Source: Allomuricauda sp. NBRC 101325
Lineage (GTDB): Bacteria; Bacteroidota; Bacteroidia; Flavobacteriales; Flavobacteriaceae
Reading direction: 5' to 3'
Length of the DNA stretch: 64,000 nt
NCBI RefSeq assembly: GCF_030268205.1
Contig: NZ_BSQF01000003.1
Coordinates: 173,687-237,686 of the forward strand
Position 1 is the stretch's first letter. The number at the start of each line of letters is the position of its first letter. This document shows positions 25,458-34,572 of the stretch, piece by piece. The position numbers were made by a program, and so were the translations under genes. The notes beneath the pieces were generated by a model. That model did not search any database, was not told the origin of the DNA, and saw nothing but the letters and a program-made list of their open reading frames with translations.

Positions 25458-26627
25458 ATGACCAACAACAAAAAAGGACTCAATACCATTTGCACCCATG
25501 AAGGGGAATTGGAAGACAAGCAATTTAAAGGAGCGATATCTCCTTTGTATATGAGCACTTCCTATGAGTTTGATGATGTAGACATTAAAAGATACCCACG
25601 ATATTACAACACGCCCAATCAAGAGGCATTGTGCAAAAAACTTGCAGCCTTGGAACATGCCGAGGCTGCTTTGATTTTTGGTAGTGGTATGGCCGCAATC
25701 AGCACCGCCTTAATGGCGTTTTTACAAGCTGGTGATCATGTGGTGCTACAACAGACCATTTATGGTGGAACCTATCATTTCGCGGTAAGCCAGTTTGAAA
25801 AGTTTGGCATCACCTATTCGTTTACTTCAGGATGGGAAGTTGAAGATTTTGAAAGAGAAATCAAACCCAACACTAAAGTGTTGTATTTGGAAACACCATC
25901 CAATCCGTTATTGACCATTACCGATGTGAAAAGTGTAGCCGATTTGGCCAAGAAGAAAGGAATCTTGACCATGATCGACAATACCTTTGCAAGTCCTGTG
26001 AACCAAACTCCTGTTGATTTGGGAATTGATATCGTGATTCACAGTGCTACCAAATATATGGGCGGACACTCCGATATTTGTGCGGGTGTGGTCGCTGCTT
26101 CAAAGGAGCACATGGATGCTGTATGGCAAACTGGGATTTGTTTTGGTGGAAGTTTAAGTGATTATACTGTGTGGTTATTGGAGCGTAGCATTAAAACCAT
26201 GGCAATCCGTGTGAAAGCGCAGAATGAAAACGCCATGAAGATGGCCACGTATTTAAGTCAAAATAAAGATGTGGACCAGGTATATTATCCTGGTTTGGTA
26301 GATCATCCTGGGCATGAATTGGCGAAATCCCAAATGACAGGTTTTGGAGGTATGTTGTCTTTTGAATTGAATCCAGATATTGATGCCTCTTTGTTTTTCA
26401 AAGAGCTACAATTGATAAAACCATCCATGAGTTTGGCCGGTATAGAAAGTACCATGCTTTCTCCTGTTAAAACATCTCATGCATTGATGAGTGCAGAAGA
26501 TAGGGCCAAGCAGGGTATAAAAGATTCCTTGATACGTTTTTCGTTGGGAATCGAAGAAATAGAAGATTTAATAATGGATATTGAACAGGCCATTGCTAAA
26601 GTAAAATCCATGACCGTTACTGCATAA
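25458..26627 (+). CDS. Trans-sulfuration PLP enzyme (cystathionine/methionine gamma-lyase or synthase type)
   Basis: 389 residues, Cys/Met metabolism PLP family. Features: PRYYNTPNQEALCKKLAALE near the N-terminus, FGSGMAAISTALMAFL (PLP phosphate binding), LETPSNPLLTITD, and the cofactor lysine in HSATKYMGGHSD near 205. The family includes cystathionine gamma-synthase, beta/gamma-lyases and methionine gamma-lyase; discrimination needs phylogeny. It forms a tight unit with bshB1, 7 bases downstream. Because bacillithiol contains cysteine, a link between cysteine supply and bacillithiol synthesis is plausible. Confidence 0.9.
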   Translation: MTNNKKGLNTICTHEGELEDKQFKGAISPLYMSTSYEFDDVDIKRYPRYYNTPNQEALCKKLAALEHAEAALIFGSGMAAISTALMAFLQAGDHVVLQQTIYGGTYHFAVSQFEKFGITYSFTSGWEVEDFEREIKPNTKVLYLETPSNPLLTITDVKSVADLAKKKGILTMIDNTFASPVNQTPVDLGIDIVIHSATKYMGGHSDICAGVVAASKEHMDAVWQTGICFGGSLSDYTVWLLERSIKTMAIRVKAQNENAMKMATYLSQNKDVDQVYYPGLVDHPGHELAKSQMTGFGGMLSFELNPDIDASLFFKELQLIKPSMSLAGIESTMLSPVKTSHALMSAEDRAKQGIKDSLIRFSLGIEEIEDLIMDIEQAIAKVKSMTVTA

Positions 26628-26633
26628 ATACAC

Positions 26634-27356
26634 ATGAAGTTAGATATTTTAGTTTTCGGCGCGCACCCAGATGATGCCGAACTAGGGGCAGGTGCTACGA
26701 TTGCCAAAGAGGTTGCCAATGGAAAAAAAGTTGGAATCGTTGATTTGACCCGTGGAGAATTGGGTACCCGTGGTTCTGCCGAAATCCGAGATCAAGAAGC
26801 TGCGAATGCAGCCAAAATATTGGGTGTTTCCGTACGTGAGAATATGGAATTTGCGGATGGTTTCTTTATAAACGACAAGGAGCATCAACTGGAACTTATC
26901 AAAATCATTAGAAAATACAGACCAGAGATAGTTTTGTGCAACGCCATCGATGACCGTCATATTGATCACGGCAAAGGTTCAAAATTGGTAAGCGATGCCT
27001 GCTTTTTGAGTGGGTTGGTTAAGATTGACACTAAAATGGATGGAGATGATGAATGGCAAGCACCTTGGCGACCTAAAGTGGTGTACCATTACATTCAATG
27101 GAAGAGTCTGGAACCTGATTTTGTGGTTGATGTTTCAGAATTTATAGAAAAGAAGACTGAAGCCATTATGGCGTATAGTTCCCAATTTTACGATCCGAAC
27201 AGTGATGAACCAGAGACGCCCATTAGCAGTAAAAACTTTACCGATAGCGTAAATTACCGTGCTAGGGATTTAGGAAGAATAGTTGGAGTGGAATATGCCG
27301 AGGGATATACTGTGGAACGATTTGTTGCGGTGGACAGTTTAGACAAGTTGATTTGA
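26634..27356 (+). CDS. bshB1: Bacillithiol biosynthesis deacetylase BshB1
   Basis: 240 residues, LmbE/PIG-L fold. The zinc motif is FGAHPDDAELGAGATIA and the distal ligand is in AIDDRHIDHGKGSKL. The opening MKLDILVFGAHPDDAE and the segment FADGFFINDKEHQLELI are characteristic of BshB1, which removes the acetyl group from GlcNAc-malate in bacillithiol biosynthesis. Many Flavobacteriaceae make bacillithiol. bshA and bshC are not in the window. It sits 7 bases after the trans-sulfuration gene and converges with a histidine kinase whose stop starts 1 base after this one. Confidence 0.93.
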   Translation: MKLDILVFGAHPDDAELGAGATIAKEVANGKKVGIVDLTRGELGTRGSAEIRDQEAANAAKILGVSVRENMEFADGFFINDKEHQLELIKIIRKYRPEIVLCNAIDDRHIDHGKGSKLVSDACFLSGLVKIDTKMDGDDEWQAPWRPKVVYHYIQWKSLEPDFVVDVSEFIEKKTEAIMAYSSQFYDPNSDEPETPISSKNFTDSVNYRARDLGRIVGVEYAEGYTVERFVAVDSLDKLI

Positions 27357-29447
27357 TCAACTGGCTTTTTGGTATCTTTTTTCAGCTTTGGGTAAGGTAA
27401 AATAGAATGTGGTTCCCTTACGAACAACACTTTCTACCCAAATACGTCCATTGTTTTTAAGTACCATTTCTTTACAAAGTGATAGTCCCAATCCGGTGCC
27501 TTTTTCGTTGTTGGTTCCGTATGTCGTTACATTTGAGGAACTTTCAAATATTTTTTTCTGCATTTCATGGCTCATACCAACGCCAGTGTCACGAATGGAG
27601 ATTTCCCAAAAATCTTCGGTTTCTTTGGCATCGATAGTGATCAGGCCATTTTCTGGCGTAAATTTAATGGCATTGCTCAAAAGGTTTCGCACTACAATAT
27701 CAATCTGGTTGTTGTCGGCCCAAATCCGCGGATTATCAGGTAATTGATTGATGATCTTAATGGATTTGCTTTTCGCAATCTCTGATAATAGTTGAATGTT
27801 GTTAATGACAATATAACTTAACGAAATCCGCTTCGGCTTGGTCACTACACCATTCATTTGGTTTTGACCCCAAGACAATAAGTTGTTCAATGTGAATGAA
27901 ATATTTTCTACATCGGCCTTTAACTTTGGAATAAAGGAAAGGAATTCAGCCTTACTGATTTCGCCATCGGTAAACATTTTAAGTAAACTTTGTAATGCTC
28001 CGATTGGCCCCCTTAAATCGTGACCAATAATGGAAAACAATTTGGTTTTTGTACTGTTGATTTCGTTCAACTCAACTTCGCGCTCGGCCACTGCGATGGA
28101 TTTTTCCTGAAGTTCTTTGTTCAACTTTTTCTGGATGTTCTCACTACGTCGAATCACAAAAGTGATGATGGTAAGAATCAATAAAATAATAACGGAAAAG
28201 TAGATATAGTTCCGTTGCTTCGCCAAGGCAAGGTCATTCGCCTCAATCAGCTCTTTCTTTTCCTGTTCGTATTGCAGTTTGGTTTCCAATAAGGACAAGC
28301 TTTGCTTGCTTTTGTCTTTGGACAATGAATCGGAGAGCATTTTAAAGCTTTCCAAATAGAGCAGGGCCTGTGAATCGTATCCTTCTTTTTTATGTAGCTT
28401 ATACAAAGTTTCCGAACAATCAATTTGACCTTGAATGGATTTAATTTGTTTAGAAAGCTTTAAACCTTCCAAAGCGTACTTATGGGATAGGCTGTCAACC
28501 TCCAAACCAAGGTAAACTTTGGCCATTCCGTTCATTAATTGAATCTTTACACGGTCGTCATCAATTTTATGCTTAAAAAGCATATTACTTTGATCAAACC
28601 AGTATAATGCCCATTTGTATTTTTTTTGTTCCAGATAAATATCTCCTTTAACTTCATAGGCGTAGGCCAACCAATCGATGATTTGGTGTTTTTCAAAGGT
28701 GCTAATGCTACGGTTGATATTGAACATCGCATTTTTAAAATCTTTAGCATCCTTATAGAGTGATGCCATATTGCTCTGGGTTTCTGCATCTATGATTTCA
28801 TCGCCCAAGGTTCTATTTATTTTTTGAACAGTATCATAGAACATCAGGGCATTTTTAAAATCCTTTTGATCGGCATACAGTCCCGCAATGTTTTCGTTAA
28901 GAATGGAAAGTGCGGCGGGTTCGTTTACCAGTTTGGCAATATCGATGCCCTTTAAATTGAGATTAAGTGCTTCGGCATAATTCCCTTCAAAACTGGCATT
29001 TTGGGCAAGCACGTTTAAAATGGAAATTTCAGACACATAGTCTCCCGATTCTTCTGCCAATTGAAGGGCTTTTTTATACAGCGGAGTGGCTTCCTTACGT
29101 TTACCTTGTTCATAATAGTAACTGCCCATTCCGCGCAAGCCATTTATTTTTCCATACGGATAATTAATGGCCTCACTATATTCAAGAACCCTTTTGGAAA
29201 TGGAATATACACTGTCTATGTCCAGATATCGGTACGATTTACCGAGCTGCACCAATAAATTAATGTGTGTGGTATCCGCTGGATTAAATCGATTGGTGGA
29301 TTCCAAACGTTGAAATTTATACTCCAAACTGTCCTTTTTATTGGACTGTGCATTTGCCGTCGAACATAGAAATAATGTAACAGTGCAGACCAATAGTTGT
29401 ATTGGCAGTTTAATAAAGCTCAGATTGAAGTTTTTTTCTGACAACAA
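27357..29447 (-). CDS. TPR-containing sensor histidine kinase (HisKA type)
   Basis: 696 residues. The only possible start is TTG at 29447: a stop codon lies 3 codons upstream, and a signal peptide follows (LLVCTVTLFLCSTANAQ). Next are TPR-like repeats (about 60-380), a coiled coil, one membrane segment near 410-430 (YIYFSVIILLILTIITFVI), the HisKA box FSIIGHDLRGPIGALQSLL near 475, and HATPase boxes NLLSNAIKFTPENG, RDTGVGM and GTGLGLSL. It is an orphan: no response regulator is adjacent. The TPRs face outside, unlike the PAS sensors common elsewhere. Ligand unknown. Confidence 0.9.
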   Translation of the reverse strand: MLSEKNFNLSFIKLPIQLLVCTVTLFLCSTANAQSNKKDSLEYKFQRLESTNRFNPADTTHINLLVQLGKSYRYLDIDSVYSISKRVLEYSEAINYPYGKINGLRGMGSYYYEQGKRKEATPLYKKALQLAEESGDYVSEISILNVLAQNASFEGNYAEALNLNLKGIDIAKLVNEPAALSILNENIAGLYADQKDFKNALMFYDTVQKINRTLGDEIIDAETQSNMASLYKDAKDFKNAMFNINRSISTFEKHQIIDWLAYAYEVKGDIYLEQKKYKWALYWFDQSNMLFKHKIDDDRVKIQLMNGMAKVYLGLEVDSLSHKYALEGLKLSKQIKSIQGQIDCSETLYKLHKKEGYDSQALLYLESFKMLSDSLSKDKSKQSLSLLETKLQYEQEKKELIEANDLALAKQRNYIYFSVIILLILTIITFVIRRSENIQKKLNKELQEKSIAVAEREVELNEINSTKTKLFSIIGHDLRGPIGALQSLLKMFTDGEISKAEFLSFIPKLKADVENISFTLNNLLSWGQNQMNGVVTKPKRISLSYIVINNIQLLSEIAKSKSIKIINQLPDNPRIWADNNQIDIVVRNLLSNAIKFTPENGLITIDAKETEDFWEISIRDTGVGMSHEMQKKIFESSSNVTTYGTNNEKGTGLGLSLCKEMVLKNNGRIWVESVVRKGTTFYFTLPKAEKRYQKAS

Positions 29448-29451
29448 GTGG

Positions 29452-29480
29452 TTGAATTATTTACGGTAAAAATAATTTTG
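29452..29480 (+). promoter_or_regulatory. Plus-strand promoter upstream of a candidate small RNA
   Basis: TTG (29452-29454), an 18-base spacer and TAATTTTG (29473-29480) fit the consensus. No coding frame follows on this strand before the terminator-like hairpin at 29565. It points away from the kinase gene. Confidence 0.45.
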
Positions 29481-29485
29481 AAACA

Positions 29486-29587
29486 CATATCCGGGAATTA
29501 TTTGTTGTGAAATGCTCGAAATTATGTGTTTGGTCTAACAAAACGTGCATTTGGTCGATAAAGTATACCTTTCGGGTATTTTTTTGG
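29486..29587 (+). ncRNA. Candidate small RNA of about 100 bases
   Basis: A consensus plus-strand promoter (29452-29480) is followed about 85 bases later by a short hairpin ATACC/GGTAT (29565-29579) and a T7 run. No reading frame of useful length lies between, and tRNA-His has its own promoter further on. The simplest reading is a short independent transcript. The stem is weak (5-6 pairs) and the whole could be coincidence. Confidence 0.3.
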
Positions 29588-29665
29588 TTCCGAGCCGCTT
29601 AGGTAGAAATAGAAAACGGTTTTCAGATACTCTTTTTAGAAATGCATCTTATTTGTAAAAATATT

Positions 29666-29696
29666 TTGGTTGAATCAATACAAAAAAGTATTTTTG
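29666..29696 (+). promoter_or_regulatory. Promoter of tRNA-His
   Basis: TTG at 29666-29668, a 20-base spacer and TATTTTTG at 29689-29696. The transcription start would be near 29702, about 9 bases before the mature tRNA. Confidence 0.65.
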
Positions 29697-29710
29697 CATC
29701 CGCTTTAAAT

Positions 29711-29785
29711 GGTGGTTGTAGCTCAGCTGGTTAGAGCGCTGGATTGTGGTTCCAGAGGTCGCCGGTTCGAACCCGGTCTTCCACC
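29711..29785 (+). tRNA. tRNA-His (anticodon GTG)
   Basis: The cloverleaf can be drawn directly: D stem GCTC/GAGC, anticodon stem CTGGA/TCCAG around the loop TTGTGGT (anticodon GTG), and T arm GCCGG-TTCGAAC-CCGGT. The extra 5' G at 29711 faces C73 (29785), the identity pair of tRNA-His. The CCA tail is not encoded. Unusually, acceptor positions 5-68 and 6-67 are both U-U (29716 with 29780, 29717 with 29779), leaving a two-pair mismatch inside the stem. Otherwise it looks functional, with its own promoter and terminator. Confidence 0.95.
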
Positions 29786-29797
29786 CTTAAGTTACAG

Positions 29798-29828
29798 AAT
29801 CCCAAGCTTTTCGGTTTGGGATTTTTTT
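29798..29828 (+). terminator. Terminator of tRNA-His
   Basis: Stem AATCCCAA / TTGGGATT with a 10-base loop, followed by a T7 run, 12 bases after the tRNA. Confidence 0.88.
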
Positions 29829-29841
29829 ATGGAACAAACTA

Positions 29842-29868
29842 AAAAAGGCCCTTATAAAGGGCCTTTTT
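29842..29868. terminator. Bidirectional terminator after the M28 peptidase gene
   Basis: A 12-bp perfect stem (AAAAAGGCCCTT / AAGGGCCTTTTT) with an ATA loop, A-rich on one side and T-rich on the other. It terminates the minus-strand M28 gene, whose stop is at 29891, and backs up the tRNA terminator. Confidence 0.9.
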
Positions 29869-29890
29869 ATTTTATTGCTTAGTGGTTTTC

Positions 29891-31444
29891 TTAGTCTGTT
29901 GCTTTGTCAACGATCAATTTATCGTCCTTGTTGGCAATTTCCCAGGCTGTATAAAAAATCAAACGGGTACGGTTTTCCAAAAGATCGTAGTTGATTTTAT
30001 CTGGTGTATCACTAGGTCTGTGATAATCCTCGTGGGTACCATTAAAATAGAAGATGATCGGAATATTGTTTTTGGCGAAGTTGTAGTGGTCACTTCTGTA
30101 ATAAAAACGGTTTGGATCATTCTCATCATTATAGGTGTAATCAAACTCTATGTTGGTGTATTTTTTATTGATGTCCTCTGAAAGTTCGTGAAGTTCAGAA
30201 CTTAATTTATCGGATCCAATCAAATAAAGATAATTTCTTTGCCCTTTGTAATTGGGGTCAATTCTACCGATCATATCAATGTTTAGGTCAACCACGGTGT
30301 TTTCCAATGGAAATATAGGATCAACATCGGTATAATATTGGGAGCCCAATAATCCTTTTTCTTCACCGGTAACATGTAAGAATACAATGGAACGCTTTGG
30401 ACCATTGCCTTCATCGGCCGCTTTTTTAAAGGCTTGGGCTATTTCCAAAAGGGCTACGGTTCCGGAACCGTCGTCATCGGCTCCATTGTTGATTTGTCCT
30501 CCATCCGTGATTCCGATGTGGTCAAGGTGGGATGAAATGATTACATATTCATCAGGTTTTTCAGAGCCTCTCAAAATTGCAGCCACATTCTCAGAATTCA
30601 TTTCATCATTTGCCGCAGTAATATTCAATCCTAGGTTTACGGGAACATTTTGGGCAGCGTTGTCTGTTTCAATATCGCTTATGATGGCAGTGGCAGCGGT
30701 TTCATCCAAATAAATTAAAAAGTCATCACTGCTTTCGGAAGCCAACTGCATTCTACCACTATTGTTGTTTTTCATAAACTCAAAATATCCCTTCACTCTT
30801 GGGAAAGTCAACGCATCGTAATACAGAACCCCTTTGGCTCCTTTGTTCAATGCAATATCCCTCTTTTTACCGATTGCTTCGGAGGCATTGCTCCAAATGG
30901 ATTTTTCCATGGAACCGGTTAGGGGATAAATTCCATTTTCAACGGGCTCACCGGCTTTGAACAAAACAATTTTTCCAGTAACGTCAATACCGTTATAATC
31001 GGAATAATCGCCTTCTTCAATACCAAATCCAACATATACAATGCTGTTCGTCTCAACCTTGGCAGCGGAAAAAGTCGCAATGTTTACCCCTAACTCAAAG
31101 GTTTTATTGTTGATGCTGATATTGCCAGTTGGAACTTTGGAGACTTCCAAGGGTACATTTTGAAAATAATCGCCATTGCTTTGGGCGGCTGGAATTCCCA
31201 TTTCCTCATAAAAGGACTTTAAATATTCCACTGCCATTTTTTGTCCTGCGGTACCAGTTTCCCTGCCTTCAAATTCGTCGGAGGCATAGGTGTACAAATG
31301 GTCTTTTAAATCGTTTTCCGTAATGGATTCACCGTAAGTAACGGGATCTATAATTTTTGGAGCTTGAGGAGCTTCCGTAACTGTTTTCTGCGAAGAATTG
31401 CAGGCCAACATCAGCCCAACGGCCAATAATAGTATTTTTTTCAT
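29891..31444 (-). CDS. M28 family metallopeptidase, lipoprotein
   Basis: 517 residues. The lipobox AVGLMLAC (Cys about 15) predicts an outer-envelope lipoprotein. A PA-like insert (about 120-280) precedes the peptidase domain, which holds ligands ISSHLDHIG (His), NNGADDDGSGTVALLEI (Asp), HVTGEEKGLLGSQYY (Glu pair), and NIDMIGRID further on, with a late His in RSDHYNFAKNNIP. All M28 ligands are present. Members are aminopeptidases or glutaminyl cyclase-like enzymes, here probably an aminopeptidase degrading exogenous peptides. The gene ends at a strong terminator. Confidence 0.92.
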   Translation of the reverse strand: MKKILLLAVGLMLACNSSQKTVTEAPQAPKIIDPVTYGESITENDLKDHLYTYASDEFEGRETGTAGQKMAVEYLKSFYEEMGIPAAQSNGDYFQNVPLEVSKVPTGNISINNKTFELGVNIATFSAAKVETNSIVYVGFGIEEGDYSDYNGIDVTGKIVLFKAGEPVENGIYPLTGSMEKSIWSNASEAIGKKRDIALNKGAKGVLYYDALTFPRVKGYFEFMKNNNSGRMQLASESSDDFLIYLDETAATAIISDIETDNAAQNVPVNLGLNITAANDEMNSENVAAILRGSEKPDEYVIISSHLDHIGITDGGQINNGADDDGSGTVALLEIAQAFKKAADEGNGPKRSIVFLHVTGEEKGLLGSQYYTDVDPIFPLENTVVDLNIDMIGRIDPNYKGQRNYLYLIGSDKLSSELHELSEDINKKYTNIEFDYTYNDENDPNRFYYRSDHYNFAKNNIPIIFYFNGTHEDYHRPSDTPDKINYDLLENRTRLIFYTAWEIANKDDKLIVDKATD

Positions 31445-31577
31445 CTATTAATTTATTTTCAAAATCTCCCAAAAGTAGTCAAAAACTTGCTAAAGAATTC
31501 GCAATATGTGCATTAACATTATCATGCCCTTTATGTATCTTGGCGCTCTTTTAATTTCTACGTCAAAGGCTATTATA

Positions 31578-32834
31578 ATGGGAATGAATAAAAGTGTTAT
31601 CGTTGTTGGTGGTGGTATTGTGGGACTTTCCACAGCCTACTTTTTACAGAAAGCAGGACATGAGGTTACGGTTTTCGATAAAGGGGATATTACAGCAGGA
31701 GCCTCTTTTGTGAATGCAGGATATTTAACCCCCAGCCATATTATTTCGTTGGCATCACCGGGTATGATAACCCAAGGATTGAAATATATGTTCAATTCTG
31801 CAAGTCCATTTTATATGAAGCCAAGATTGGACCCCGAGTTTATCCAATGGGCATGGTATTTTAAAAAGTCATCCACAAAGGAAAAGGTCGATTTGGCAAT
31901 GCCCCTTATCCGTGATATCAATTTGTTGAGCCGTTCGCTTTATGAGGATATTCAAAAGTCAGGTGATCTCGGGGATTTTGAAATAGGGGACAGGGGACTT
32001 TTAATGATGTACCAAACCGATGCAGCAAGAGATCACGAAATGGAAGTCATTGAAAAGGCAGCCCCACTGGGATTGGAAGGAAGGATTTTGTCTTTGGATG
32101 AACTTAAAAAATTGGAGCCCAATGTGGAGTTGAATGCTAAAGGGGCCATTTTGTGGGAGTGCGACCGACATACCACACCGCCTTTAATCATGAAAAGAAT
32201 GTTGGAGCACCTAGAAAAATCTGGAGTGACCATCAAAAAAAATGAAGCGGTTTTGGATGTATCAGTGAGCAATGGTAAAATCACGAAAGTAAAAACAGAA
32301 AAGTCAAGCTATACTGCAGACGAAGTAGTTTTTGCTGCAGGTTCTTGGACCACCGACATCGCTAAAAAGCTTGGTGTAAAAGTGCCCTTGCAAGCAGGAA
32401 AAGGGTATCGCATTAATATGGAGGCTCCTACCAACATTACAATGCCCGCTATTTTAATGGAGAAGAAAATTGCCGTAACGCCTATGGAAGGATTTACCCG
32501 ATTTGCAGGAACCATGGAATTTTCGGGAATCAACCACACCATCCGAAAGGAAAGGGTAGAGGCTATTGCGGCAGGAGTTGAGTCATATTATCAAGGTCTT
32601 CAAATTCCAGAAGCAGATAAAAGCAATGCAAAATGTGGGTTGCGTCCTGTTTCTCCGGACGGTTTGCCTTATATCGGGAAGACAAATGCCATTGATAATC
32701 TGATTATTGCCACCGGACATGCCATGATGGGATGGAGTTTGGGGCCAGCTACGGGAAAACTGGTCACCGAAATTATATCAGGAGAAAAACTGTCTATGGA
32801 CATCAATTCGTTCCATCCGGAACGAAAGTTTTAA
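31578..32834 (+). CDS. FAD-dependent amino acid dehydrogenase (DadA-like)
   Basis: 418 residues from the ATG at 31578. An in-frame ATG at 31506 would add 24 hydrophobic residues before the FAD motif; a near-consensus -7 box (TATCTTGG) within that extension argues against it. The dinucleotide motif is VIVVGGGIVGLSTAYFL at the N-terminus; the C-terminus has ATGHAMMGWSLGPATGKLV, typical of the DAO family. Relatives oxidise D-amino acids, hydroxyproline or similar amines and pass electrons to quinones. Substrate not fixed by sequence. Single gene. Confidence 0.87.
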   Translation: MGMNKSVIVVGGGIVGLSTAYFLQKAGHEVTVFDKGDITAGASFVNAGYLTPSHIISLASPGMITQGLKYMFNSASPFYMKPRLDPEFIQWAWYFKKSSTKEKVDLAMPLIRDINLLSRSLYEDIQKSGDLGDFEIGDRGLLMMYQTDAARDHEMEVIEKAAPLGLEGRILSLDELKKLEPNVELNAKGAILWECDRHTTPPLIMKRMLEHLEKSGVTIKKNEAVLDVSVSNGKITKVKTEKSSYTADEVVFAAGSWTTDIAKKLGVKVPLQAGKGYRINMEAPTNITMPAILMEKKIAVTPMEGFTRFAGTMEFSGINHTIRKERVEAIAAGVESYYQGLQIPEADKSNAKCGLRPVSPDGLPYIGKTNAIDNLIIATGHAMMGWSLGPATGKLVTEIISGEKLSMDINSFHPERKF

Positions 32835-32917
32835 GATTGTGTTATTAATGTGACAATTAGGCTCTGTTTGTGTCTTAAATTTTTTGGTTGACCCGTTCAA
32901 AAGGCTAATTTTACGTC

Positions 32918-33847
32918 ATGAAAAAACACTGTTCCATCTTATTTCTTTTTTCTGTATTATTCAACTTAACAAGTTGGTCGCAAGAAGTTCAGATTTTCCA
33001 AGTTGGGGATTTTGGACTTGTGGGCAAGGTAAAATCTTGTTTGGTGATCACGGATTATGGCCGTGAACTTTTTGAATTCAATGAAGATGGTATTTTAACC
33101 AAAACGGTTACCCAGTACAACGAACTGGACCAAGATATTACCTATTATAAATATCAAGGAGGGGAATTGGTTGAAAAAAGAATGGAAAGTTACAAGAACA
33201 ATACCTTGGACGAATCTACTTCCATGGCCAATTTTTATGAGATTGATACCGTTCCGAACCGCAAAGTTTTGGAGAAAATCATTTCCTATGATAAGCAATT
33301 TTTGGAGCAACAAGAGTACCAATACGATGGGCAGGGCAACTTGGTGCGAACAGTTTCTTCGAACACGGATGGGGTGGACGAGACCACTTTTGAGCATACC
33401 CAGGTAAAAAATGAAACCACCGTGAGCACCTTTACCAATGGCATACTTGAAAAATCGGTGCGTACTTCCGAAAAAAATGGTCCCAAAGGAAAACTAAAGG
33501 TGGTGCTAACCAAAGAGTATATTGATGGGGAGCCAAACCGTGCCACCGAAGAGGTGTTCAATATGAGCAATAAATTGGTTACGTATGAGGAATTTGTTTA
33601 TGATATCAATGAAAAGGAGTTCGTATCCCAACAAAAGCAATACTACAGTTATTCCAATAGTGTTTTGAGCAAAGTAGTGACCAAAACACTGAACACGGAA
33701 GCTGCCGAAGAATACATTTTTCAGTTTGATAGCCATAAACCCAGCAATTGGGTAAAACAAATTGTTACCCCAAAGAACGACTATACTACAAGGGTCATAA
33801 AATATTACGAGGAACCGGAACCTTCTGATCACCCCAATAAAAAGTAA
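32918..33847 (+). CDS. Secreted protein of unknown function, YD-repeat-like
   Basis: 309 residues. A signal peptide (about 1-20, ending SWSQ) is followed by a beta-rich, tyrosine-containing sequence with repeated patterns: ELFEFNEDGILTKTVTQYNE, EQQEYQYDGQGNLVRTVSS and EEFVYDINEKEFVSQQKQYY. These resemble the turn motifs of YD/RHS-type or bacteroidetal beta-repeat proteins, but no RHS core or toxin tip is present. I do not recognise a family. It stands alone between the DadA-like gene and a convergent hydrolase gene. A box TAATTTTA, one base off consensus, lies just before the ATG. Confidence 0.75.
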   Translation: MKKHCSILFLFSVLFNLTSWSQEVQIFQVGDFGLVGKVKSCLVITDYGRELFEFNEDGILTKTVTQYNELDQDITYYKYQGGELVEKRMESYKNNTLDESTSMANFYEIDTVPNRKVLEKIISYDKQFLEQQEYQYDGQGNLVRTVSSNTDGVDETTFEHTQVKNETTVSTFTNGILEKSVRTSEKNGPKGKLKVVLTKEYIDGEPNRATEEVFNMSNKLVTYEEFVYDINEKEFVSQQKQYYSYSNSVLSKVVTKTLNTEAAEEYIFQFDSHKPSNWVKQIVTPKNDYTTRVIKYYEEPEPSDHPNKK

Positions 33848-33865
33848 CCTTTTTGGAAATTGGGT

Positions 33866-34510
33866 TTATAATAACCCTTCTATAATTTCGGGTTTTACTT
33901 CGTGCGTACCTTCAAAAGTGATAATCTCTGCCTTACCTTGAAACAGGTTTTTGTATTTTACATGTTCGGCTTCCAATCGATCTGGTGTTAAAAACTCATC
34001 ATTATCCCCATATATTATTTTGATGGAAGTTTTATCAAAGTCCAAGAAATCAAAATCGGCAGGAGTAAGTTCATTGGGTATCCCACCTGCATAAAGCACC
34101 ACCAATTTGCAGCTCATATTATGCTGGGCCAGCCATCTGGCAGCGATTGAAACTCCTTGGGAAAATCCAAAAAGGATAAAATTTACATCTGTTGGAATGG
34201 ATTCTGCCTGTAATACCGCATCTATATAACTGAGTACATTTTTGATATCGGTCGTAGTGTTTTCTTTAGTCAACCAACTTGCACCCACATATTTAAACTC
34301 GTTTTTTAAATAGTATTTAGAGGGGCCTTGAGGAACGATAATATAATTCTCCTCAGGAGGTAATCCATTAAAATATTTTACAAAATACCTACTTAAATAA
34401 CCATACCCATGAAACACCAACCACACATTTTTTGTTTTCGGGGATAACTCGTTCTTTGTCAGGTAGGTGTTCTCGGTGGTGTAGGTTACGGTCTTTTCAG
34501 TATTTGACAT
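33866..34510 (-). CDS. Alpha/beta hydrolase (phospholipase/carboxylesterase type)
   Basis: 214 residues, no signal peptide. The oxyanion-hole region is WLVFHGYGYLSRYFVKYFN and the nucleophile elbow is FILFGFSQGVSIAARW with catalytic Ser near 118; Asp in IIYGDNDEFLTPD and His in FEGTHEVKPE complete the triad. This matches the abhydrolase_2 family (carboxylesterase/phospholipase, YpfH-like). It is divergent from the thioesterase gene, 62 bases apart, next to the menaquinone genes. A role as a MenH-like hydrolase is a possibility to note, but sequence does not support it specifically. Confidence 0.85.
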   Translation of the reverse strand: MSNTEKTVTYTTENTYLTKNELSPKTKNVWLVFHGYGYLSRYFVKYFNGLPPEENYIIVPQGPSKYYLKNEFKYVGASWLTKENTTTDIKNVLSYIDAVLQAESIPTDVNFILFGFSQGVSIAARWLAQHNMSCKLVVLYAGGIPNELTPADFDFLDFDKTSIKIIYGDNDEFLTPDRLEAEHVKYKNLFQGKAEIITFEGTHEVKPEIIEGLL

Positions 34511-34572
34511 GATTGTGGTTCCCTATTTATTTATTGCGATTGCTTTGTGTAATTTTACAAAAAAGTACAAGG

